Source: Trichostrongylus colubriformis
Lineage: Eukaryota; Nematoda; Chromadorea; Rhabditida; Trichostrongylidae
Direction: 5' to 3'
DNA: 64,000 bases
Assembly: GCA_963978905.1 (NCBI GenBank)
Contig: OZ022257.1
Location: 55,322,873 to 55,386,872, forward strand
Shown: piece after piece, positions 56,043-64,000 of the stretch
Layout of the letters: each line of letters opens with the position of its first letter
Numbering within the stretch: position 1 is the first letter of the stretch
Made by a program: the position numbers and the translations under genes
Notes under the pieces: model-generated
Told to the model about the DNA's origin: nothing
The model's input: only the letters and a program-made list of their open reading frames with translations
Database searches by the model: none

Positions 56043-56884
56043 CTAAGAGCATTTTACAAGTCTCGCCCATATTATAAATGCCACGCCCATCTGGACACAG
56101 AATAATGCTGAGAAGCGACGCCATTTGCACATGTTGTCTTCCCATTGTTTTTGAGGATATCAAATATCATTCCCCATAACATCTGTCTACTGCCACGACC
56201 CTTTCGTAATATTCGTCGTATTTTCATTCCTTTCCACTCTTTTCTTCTGTGCAGAATGGAGATGGTAGATGAGGAAGGATTGGGTGGGCTAATTAATCGA
56301 ATTTGATTTATTTTTTTTAACATATCACGGCGTTCTGTATCGGTAATTATGTTTCTCTGAAGATGGATTTCAAGCGAGGTTGTGAATGGTGCCAAAATAT
56401 CCTGCCTAAACGCTTCGTAAGACTTCTTGCGTCTCCTAGCCCTACTCTGATGAATACGGCGTACAGCAAACACAGGGAAGGGCAGAGCTCATACGTGACT
56501 CCGTAGAGACGAGAGAGTTTTCATCAGGGAGTGTTCTTCCGGCGGTTCTCAGCCTTTTTGCTCTTTTTGCTCTGTTGCAGGCTTCCAGAGCAGCAACAAT
56601 AAGCCTTTTAATGTATATGGCTTTGGTTCCACACGCATTACATTGGAGGTACTCTGGTCTGCATTTTTGCAAAGATAGTGCAAACAAATACTTTGAAAAT
56701 TTTCGAAATGGAGCGTCGTTACTGCCGTAACGATCCTGGGGACAACTACTGATTAGAGAGGTCTCCTTTGAAGTGCAGAAATCAGGCTCGATTGGCTTAT
56801 TAGAAAAAGTATCATCGACATATATACATTGGTCGTTCGGACAAATCCTGGTTTAAAGTTCCAAGTACACAACAGCGACTCTGC

Positions 56885-57230
56885 AGCAGGGCACTCCCAA
56901 GTGTAGAGGAAAATAGCCGCTCAGTTCGACCCCCCCCCCCTCTACGGAGACCAAATACGACCCCTTCCCTTTTTGACCTCTACATTACCCGGATTGTATA
57001 GTTGCAATTTGCTTCGTTGCTATGTATTCTTACATGAAGTAAAAAATTTTCATATTTCCCCTCACGGATTGGCTGTGAAATACCATTCGCTCCTCATCTG
57101 CTTATTGAATGTTCAGACTGGTCAGAGGTATGACCCCCCTTCCCCCCCCCCCCCCCCCCCGCCTACTGTCCGGTCCAATACGACGCCTCTGTCGAGGAAT
57201 TCTCGACTCCGAGTATACTCTGCTCTACAG
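56885..57230. repeat. Dispersed repeat, copy 2
   Basis: Same order of blocks as 44726-45090, including the C-rich run (about 18 C residues near 57143) preceding a CCGGTCCAATACGAC block. It also carries a GAGGAAAATAGCCGCT head. Confidence 0.65.
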
Positions 57231-57883
57231 TGGTGGAAAAGTTTCGGTGCTCACCGTTATAGCTCTTTGATACCACAACGCTATGCTTTCTGTGAGGTGA
57301 GGAGGGGAGGGGGTTTGTGAGTAGGCGGACTGGTCGTTTGTCTGGAGTCAAACCCATCGACGAGACACCAAAGTATAATTTTGTTGCATTCATTTTATTA
57401 TTAGCACTTACATACTTATTTATATATTTACATTTTATATTTTTTATATATATATATTTTTATATATTTATTCATTTATTCATTTCTGCATAATGTGTAG
57501 CGTGTACCATATTATGCAGAAATGTTACATTTTTCATAGGTTGTCTTTACATAATTTGCTTATGTTCTTTTTACATACTCACCATTCATCATTCTGTGAA
57601 GCGCTGTCAGGAAAATTCATGCTCGTACATTTCAATAACAATTTTTTCAAAAATAACAACATCTGTCATGAATATGTCAAAATTCAAAAAAGTGGAGTAC
57701 AATAAAAGTCATGGATGTTGGTTAAGCTCGTTCAGTTGGATTAGAATCGTTCGTCAATAGCTATAAGTAAGGAGAAAAATGCATCAAAAGAAAAGCGGCG
57801 AGAGATCGCTGAGTTTTCGAGTGAAGACGAAAATCGATTTCGATCGATCGAGAAGGCAATATATACGTGTATCGATTGATTGG
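57231..57883. other. 3' flank of the KCC gene; AT-rich, no other gene
   Basis: A TA-rich tract lies at 57400-57485. The rest has no recognisable exon. The 3' UTR of the cotransporter should extend left from 57884, but no clear AATAAA is seen close to the stop. Confidence 0.4.
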
Positions 57884-60800
57884 TTATGAATCGATACTGA
57901 CCACTTCTTTACCACTGCCGCCGACAAAGAGCACTCGTTGCAAATTTTCTGTCAATACGTGTAGATAGACCTAAAATAGACTTATCAGTGAATACGTATC
58001 AATACAAAATTCTTTGAGCTTGCGTTGTTTCAAGAGAACAGGGAAAAAAGAGAATCCCGGTTGTTCAAGATATGTTCAAGGAAGGAAGAATGAGTCGGTC
58101 ACCGTAGCAGAGACGCAGAGAGAGGAAGAATAGGGCATTCTGGTAAGCGCAAAAAATGCAAAACCAATGGTTAAGCAATAACTTAAAAAGGTAAAATGGT
58201 TTGCTTCGCCGAATCAGCTCGTAAGGCAGCGTTCATTCTTTGCGCCGGCAGGGTGTGACTGCTCTCACAGGCAGCGAGGCAGAATGGCACGGGGGAGGCG
58301 CAGAGACGACGCAGGCAACAAGACAGTGTGACACAGACGGAGACGTAGTATGCTCGCAGCATCGCTCGCATGCCGGAAGCCGCAATGCAAATTTTTTGTA
58401 CTGATGGCTCACATGCTTCTGCCTCCCCTTATGCCCATGCCTCCGTCATTCAGCTCATTATGTCCATATGGGACCTATCTAATCGCACTCTTATCAATGT
58501 ATAAGACCATATTTACGTCATAATCTCTCGTCATCATGGACGATTCATCATGCATCGTGCATCATGCCCCAGTTTTAAGCTTCATCCGTGAATTTTCAGA
58601 TTCCTCGAAAAAAAAAATTCAAATTTGAAAGTATGTCAAAGTCTCATTTTTGGGTTCTGCAATGCAATTTGTATTGGCTTCGATGCCCGCTTACTACTTA
58701 ATCGGTAAGGCCGCGTTCATACTCCGCGTCATGATTGTGGTAATCCCGATTGATGCAACAAAATGGCAGTGCAATCCCTGGAATAACACACCATCTGCTT
58801 ACGTGCTTGAGCATGCCAATAAAGTTTTTTTGCAACCCTTGCATTGCGCTTTCATTACGGTCATACGATCTCCGGCTTGCTTCGCTGAGTATAAACGAGC
58901 CCCAGTAGGCACACACACACACACCCACTCCCCTCATGGCACTGACCTCCCTAGTTGTAATCGATTCTAGAATTTTTTTAGCAACAACGAAGTAACATTA
59001 CCTCTATAATTTGAATTGAACAGTGTAAACCAAACCATGTAATTATGTTGAAACGTGGTCCGATGATGTGGTGGGCGTGGCAGGTTTAGAAGGATCAGCT
59101 GTGAATTGGGCGAATTCTCGTTGATGACATGATTAAAGCGTACAGCGGTGTTCATTTTGAGTAGCTGGAAATAATCAATATCAGTCAATACTTTAGAGTT
59201 GGATTAATTAGGATTGCTGACTTATTTCGATAAATTCTCTGATTAGTATAAAATATACTTGGCACATATTCACTTTACCGCACTTCAGTGGTCAAACGAT
59301 GTTTTCGTGTTTTGCTGTTGCACTAGTTACAAAACGCGTAGACTATGCATTTATGCCCTTGCTGTGTGCTGTTCGCAACGATCGATAACGATCGATATTT
59401 CAAGCTTATCAGACTGACTTGGTGATTATTTTCGTCACTGCACAAACTACTCACATTCAGTTTTACATCGCCTCCATCACTTTCTTCACTGGGCGTTGAA
59501 GGTCTGTAGAGGCCATCGGCTGGATTGCTAAAAAACACATTTTGCTCGATTCTGTTACAAACTATCAGATTTTTGTAAATTCTTAGAAAAATAAGAAAGT
59601 GGCCAATTTGACATAAGATCCTCGACTAATTAGCGGCATTATTCAAAAATTGATTATTTTGAAACCAACTCAATAAACGATGTCTCCGCGTCTTCATTGA
59701 TGTTGATGACTATAGGAGTGAAACTCCGGATGGAATCATCTAGAATTACAGGTTTTAAGTTACAGAAATTATAGAAAAATTATGGATCAATCGCCCTGAA
59801 TAGCCCGTTTCTGGGATGTGCTGGAATCATCTAGAATTACAGGTTTTAAGTTACAGAAATTATAGAAAAATTATGGATCAATCGCCCTGAATAGCCCGTT
59901 TCTGGGATGTGCTGCCTTGCACTACAGTTTCATACACAATCGTAGTGACAGTGATATGACTTTTTTTTTCAAATGAAATGACTGGAACTTACTGATATAA
60001 AAGTCAACGTTTCAACCATCACAGACCGATCTGATACGGATGTTCCAAATTTGATAAGGTGAAAGGCATCAAGGAATCGTCCATGGAAAAATTAGTTTCC
60101 TTGTTACTTTTATTTTATGCTGTATTTGCCTAATAAGGGCCGCATGCCAAGACTCACGCGAAAAAAAAAGTAAATTTCGGCGGAGATGCAGCTTCCTAAA
60201 TTCTTGGCCTGGTGAGCGGGGCCTCTGAGTAAAAGCCCCGTCCCATTGTCCGCCGCGGTTCGGAACGGAAGGTGGGACTACTCACGTAACTTTCTGATCC
60301 TACAATTCGTCTTCGACCGCGGCGAACGACGGGGTGGGCGCATGCTAAGAGGCCCCGCCCACTCGACCGAGACTGCGTGCTGTATCGTAGCCGGATTCAT
60401 ATTTTGCGCGTGAAGCTTTGCATGCGGCTCACATTAGGCAAATACAACATAAATATACGGATAACAAAGAAACGCATTTTTCCGTGGACGATTCCTCTAA
60501 ATGAGCATCAGTCTCGGACTTGATTTTTGACCATAGTAGTGAAAGTGGTTCTATTTGTTGTTATTCCACCCACGCTTCTGTGGTGGTGACTAATCAGAGA
60601 AAAAGGAATCCGAATGCTATCCGAAAAGCTTTTTCGTTTATCGCTTATTTTATTGCTTATTTTTTGCCGTTTACGCCGTCCGATTTTCAAAGAGTTAAAG
60701 AATATCGACACTCACTCAACTTCAGCTGCTTCCTGCTGGTAATGGTATCGTCGTTATTGTAGGCATCGTTAATGAATCCACTCTCTCGTGATCTGCTCCG

Positions 60801-63335
60801 CTTAAATAACCTGTTATATTGATTGAATTCTATCACAGTCCGCTTGAACGGGCACTCTTTTTTATATTCAAAAGCAAATTGAAGTTGCAAAATCGGTGCA
60901 AGTCGTTCTCAGCTGGATGAGCCGGCCATATTTGGGGTCCGCTTCACCATTAACACGGTGGTGGCTTTTCTATTTTACAATCTGTCAGAACTGACCCGAA
61001 TTTGGTTTCTGATTGTTTGTTGTTGTTTTTCAAGTTCAGCGGTTTTCTCGACAACCTCGTCCGACACTTCCATATCGAGTAAATTGACCATCTACAACAA
61101 GGTCATCATCATTTCGAATACTGTATTCGTAAGGCCGCCTTCATACTTCGCGGTGCCGGCGGTAGGGCATGACTGCGTGTCTCTGCGTCTCCACGTGTGC
61201 CACTCTGTCTCGTTAACTTCGTCGTCTAAGCACTTCTTCCCGTGCTACTCTGCCCCACTGCCTGTGAACGCAGCCACGCCTTGCCGGTGCAGAGAATGAA
61301 AGCGGCCCAAAGCTACTCTATTTCCCAGAACTTTCTATGGCTGTCTAAGTTGGTAAACAGCAAGTAATTTCAGGTGGTGGGGCTGTTGAGTGAACCCCGA
61401 ATAAAGAGGGCATAGACGACAGCAGAAAAGCGACTGGTTTGAGCGCGAAATTCAAATCGAGGTCTATATGTCCATGAACCGGGTGGGGGTCAGGAGGTCG
61501 AATTTCCGCTTCGCGGCGGTGCACTCGCGGTGCTACCAGTACGACTCGCCGTATCGATTGCCCTTGTGAGCCGGCCGTCTGCGCTTCCACCCATGCCACA
61601 CTGCCTCGCTTGAAGGCCCTGCCACTGGCATTCGCACCCGCCACACCGCGCGTCGCGTGCGGCCGCGCGGAAATTCGACCTCGTGACCCCCACCCCCATG
61701 AACCGATTGGAGTCAACGCTACATCTCTCAACACCTTCGTTTCTCAGGGACTAAGTTCATTCACTGCGTCATATAGAAATACCTGGACTGCCTTCTGTCG
61801 TCATATTCAAGTAGATGAGACAGCATTGCGTAAAAAAGAAATTGAGCGAGCTTACAAAAACATCGGCATCGATTCGAAGCATGTAGATGTATTTCTGAAG
61901 TCCTTTTCGGATTTCCTCATTCTTCGTTGGATCGGTATCACCGATTGCGAAAATTCGAAGCGTACAACCGCGCCATACCTGCAAATTTCGAAAAATTAAA
62001 AAATGCACGTGTTGTGTCGTTTCAGATCATGTGATACATAAATTAAGCTCAAGGAGAAAAGCCAGAAGAATTCTTCCAACTATCACTACAATATGTTAAA
62101 ATAGTCAATGCTGCTAACCTTATGTTGTTTGAGTAGATACGCGATAAGCATCAGAATTCCACCATCCATCACCACCCACCAGATATCAATGCACCTGAAC
62201 ATTTACAAGTTTGGATTTCATGAATTATGGATTTTAGATTTCAAATTTCATTTATTTTTTTAAACACTCTATGGGCACTTTCAATCCCTATGACTGGGTT
62301 TTAGCGGTTACAATCCCTTGCGAAGCACCCCCATAGGTCCTTGGGATTAGAGGGAAGGATGATTCAGAAATTCCACGAGGGTGGAGGAGGCTAGCTGCGC
62401 AGTAAAACCAGGAGTCCAGGAAGAGGCCTTGGGGCACAGCTCGCGGTGAAAAAAAATGCTCAGTACCTTTTACACGGCTCTGTAGCAAACTACAGCCATG
62501 TATATAATTCAAAGAGCGCGTCATTCAGTTGCGTACCTCTGCCACGTAGCACAGATCCGCGTGGCTCCTATCCATACTCCGTGAAACATGCACGGAAAAA
62601 CGCATCTCATGGTTAGCGGAAACAATGATGGCTACATCTCCCAAGTTTTAAGCTATTGCTTTGGCTACTTCTAAGCGAATTTTTAAGCAGCAAAGCTCTT
62701 CACAGAGTGAGTGAAAGCTTTATTGAAATACTTCGTGGCTACCCGAGGATAAACTTGTGATGTACTAGTTGTCCTTGACCTTACACCAAGTATGTGTAGT
62801 GTTAGAATTATTGCTAATAATATATTAAATAACGATTAGATCCTAGCTTCAACTGAAAATTATACATATTTCATACCCGGTCAGGCGGCTGTTAGCATCT
62901 GGGAAATCGGTTATTCCTTTAGCAACCAACAAGCAGTTCTCGTTCTTAACGCCGTAGATGACTTTTTCTGAAAAATTCTATATCAAATTTCTTGGTTTGC
63001 CGATATTAGTACAGGTATAGCTGGTTCATTAGTTCATAAATTAAATTTGTTCATAGCTCTAATAATCATTAGAATATGAAGTTGATCTTGAAATTTAAGA
63101 TTCCCTTGGAAGATTAAGTGGTAAAAAGAGGTATCGATCAAAAGATCTCTAGTTATCAATATGAGATGGCTCTCTATTTGAGAGCCGCTGGATGAATAAA
63201 TGATTGCACGGCCTCACCAACGAATAGTTCCACCTCATCGGTATCACCTTCCTTTGGCCAGTTGAGAAGTACGGTATTAGGTCGTAAACCTCCGATTCCA
63301 ATCGACTGGTAGAGAGCAGATACGCAACCGCTCAT
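57884..63335 (-). CDS. K-Cl cotransporter (SLC12/KCC), C-terminal 289 aa, 9 exons
   Basis: Minus-strand exons are 63218-63335, 62877-62967, 62119-62194, 61856-61978, 60996-61091, 60716-60800, 59455-59519, 59036-59164 and 57884-57970 (TAA). All junctions are in frame. The peptides follow the KCC cytosolic C-terminus: [134 protein letters not shown] and [20 protein letters not shown]. KCCs carry electroneutral K+ and Cl- export across the plasma membrane. The QHKVW block and the GG.GKEV terminus favour KCC over NKCC. All twelve membrane spans must be encoded beyond 64000. The acceptor of exon 7 (59519) was chosen to keep frame and is the least certain junction. Confidence 0.92.
58221..58388. 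mobile_element. MITE, family 2, copy in last KCC intron
   Basis: Starts GTAAGGCAGCGTTCATTCTT. The interior GCCGGCAGGGTGTGACTGCT and GGCACGGGGGAGGCGCAGAG is family consensus. The right end is decayed. It lies in the intron between KCC exons 8 and 9. Confidence 0.7.
58706..58903. mobile_element. Possible family 2 end pair with unrelated interior
   Basis: AAGGCCGCGTTCATACTCCG at the left and GAGTATAAACGAGCC at the right look like family 2 tips, but the 150 bp between them does not match the family. It may be a distinct relative or a coincidence. Confidence 0.35.
59731..59912. repeat. Exact 91-bp tandem duplication
   Basis: 59731-59821 and 59822-59912 are identical, starting TGGAATCATCTAGAATTACA. 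The lack of any difference suggests a very recent event or an assembly artefact. It lies in the KCC intron between exons 6 and 7. Confidence 0.9.
60069..60500. mobile_element. MITE, family 1, copy C, in a KCC intron
   Basis: The ends CAAGGAATCGTCCATGGAAA and TTTTTCCGTGGACGATTCCT, the sub-terminal TATTTGCCTAATAAGGGCCGCATGC block and the interior match copies A and B. It lies in the same KCC intron as the 91-bp duplication. Confidence 0.85.
61131..61309. mobile_element. MITE, family 2, copy in a KCC intron
   Basis: Starts AAGGCCGCCTTCATACTTCG. The interior (GTCTCTGCGTCTCCACGTGT, CTGTGAACGCAGCCACGCCT) follows the family, and the end AGAATGAAAGCGGCC is inverted to the start. It lies between KCC exons 4 and 5. 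Confidence 0.8.
61476..61702. mobile_element. MITE, family 4, copy 2, in the same KCC intron
   Basis: GGGTGGGGGTCAGGAGGTCG at the left and CGACCTCGTGACCCCCACCC at the right are inverted. The interior shares ACTCGCGGTGCTACCAGTAC with the 54413 copy. Confidence 0.72.
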
Positions 63336-63424
63336 CTGAAATGTTGTAGTCTCTTCCTAGTATCTTGGACATTTGTGACATCCTGTAAAGCTACTAAATT
63401 ATTTACAGGCTCTCCAGCTTTTTC

Positions 63425-63601
63425 AGGTCGCGCTCATACTTTCGGCCGGCAGGGCACGGCTGCGTTCACAGTCAGCAAGGCTGAGTGGTATCGGGGAGGT
63501 GCAGAGAAGACACAGGCAATGAAACAGAGTAGCACAGGCGTAGACGCAGAGATCCGTAGCAACTTCCGGCCGCCGGCACCGCAAAGTATGAAGACGGCAT
63601 C
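63425..63601. mobile_element. MITE, family 2
   Basis: Starts GGTCGCGCTCATACTTTCGG and ends GCAAAGTATGAAGACGGC. The interior GGCAGGGCACGGCTGCG and GTAGACGCAGAGATCCGTAG follows the family. It lies upstream of the first visible KCC exon, presumably in another KCC intron. Confidence 0.78.
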
Positions 63602-63682
63602 AAGACAACAACATGCGAATACTGTTTTTGATATTTTTTAATTTTAGATAACCGCTGATTATCGTCGCAGTCCGCGATGCGA

Positions 63683-63832
63683 AAGTTACTACTAGGATAC
63701 TGAGTTATGGGCAAAAGCCTCGGTGTCGGACAGGACTCGAACACTCACTTCATGCTTCACTTCAATTGTGTGTTCGAGTACCATCCGACACTGAAGCTTT
63801 TGCCCGTAACTCAGCATCCTAGTAATCACATG
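63683..63832. repeat. 150-bp foldback repeat
   Basis: Left-arm blocks (TACTAGGATACTGAGTTATG, GGCAAAAGC, GGTGTCGGA, ACTCGAACAC) recur inverted on the right (GTGTTCGAGT, TCCGACAC, GCTTTTGCC, GTAACTCAGCATCCTAGTA). A loop of about 20 nt separates them. Confidence 0.8.
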
Positions 63833-64000
63833 CGAATAATTAAATGTCTACTTGGCTCCAAGCTTAGATCTCAAATCATCGGGTTCGACTGCAGATGGAT
63901 AAAGGACAACGACTTGCTTGGGATCCAGTTGTGATGTATCTTCAAAAGAAGACTCAAGCGTAAGACAACATCCATATTCAGCAACCGGTCGTGTGAATGG

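Noticed and set aside
61490..61734. Minus-strand 129-aa and 69-aa open frames
   Set aside because: They lie inside the family 4 MITE in a KCC intron.

Overview
This is nuclear DNA of a nematode, most likely a strongylid (hookworm-like) parasite. It holds three nematode cuticle collagen genes with the typical N-terminal membrane anchor, Cys-bounded Gly-X-Y blocks and two-exon layout. Introns range from 60 bp to 12 kb and are bounded by nematode-type TTTYAG acceptors. Tc1/mariner elements and many short inverted-repeat elements fill the space between exons. The species is not determined by anything I can see.

Layout, left to right. (1) An internally deleted mariner element (430-1312). (2) Collagen gene A (minus, 2762-4230), with an unusually long non-collagenous tail. 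(3) Collagen gene B (minus, 7173-8864). (4) The 3' part of a diphthamide-biosynthesis gene, dph-2 (plus, 12035-14937), with two copies of one inverted-repeat element in consecutive introns. (5) Collagen gene C (plus, 17166-18161). (6) A 13-exon Cys-loop ligand-gated anion channel gene (minus, 20040-47857) spanning about 28 kb; the exons join in phase to an apparently complete 452-residue receptor. Its introns hold a 683-bp palindrome, a Tc1-like element, a mariner-like MITE, SINEs and hairpins. (7) A repeat-rich stretch (48-57.8 kb) with a LINE 3' remnant, several MITE families and one unrecognised 115-codon open segment. (8) The 3' half of a K-Cl cotransporter (SLC12/KCC) gene (minus, 57884-63335), running off the right edge.

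Most exons of genes 4, 6 and 8 lack a start codon of their own. They were found by reading splice sites and family motifs, and every junction reported keeps the reading frame. From memory, C. elegans cosmid C09G5 carries ggr-1, dph-2, several collagens and bli-1 side by side. If that recollection is right, items 2-6 are a conserved linkage group rather than a chance collection.

Functionally, the collagens build the cuticle and share a CTATATAA promoter motif close to the start codon. DPH-2 acts in the cytosol on elongation factor 2. The channel and the cotransporter are membrane proteins that respectively use and set the chloride gradient. Only the collagens look like a functionally related cluster.
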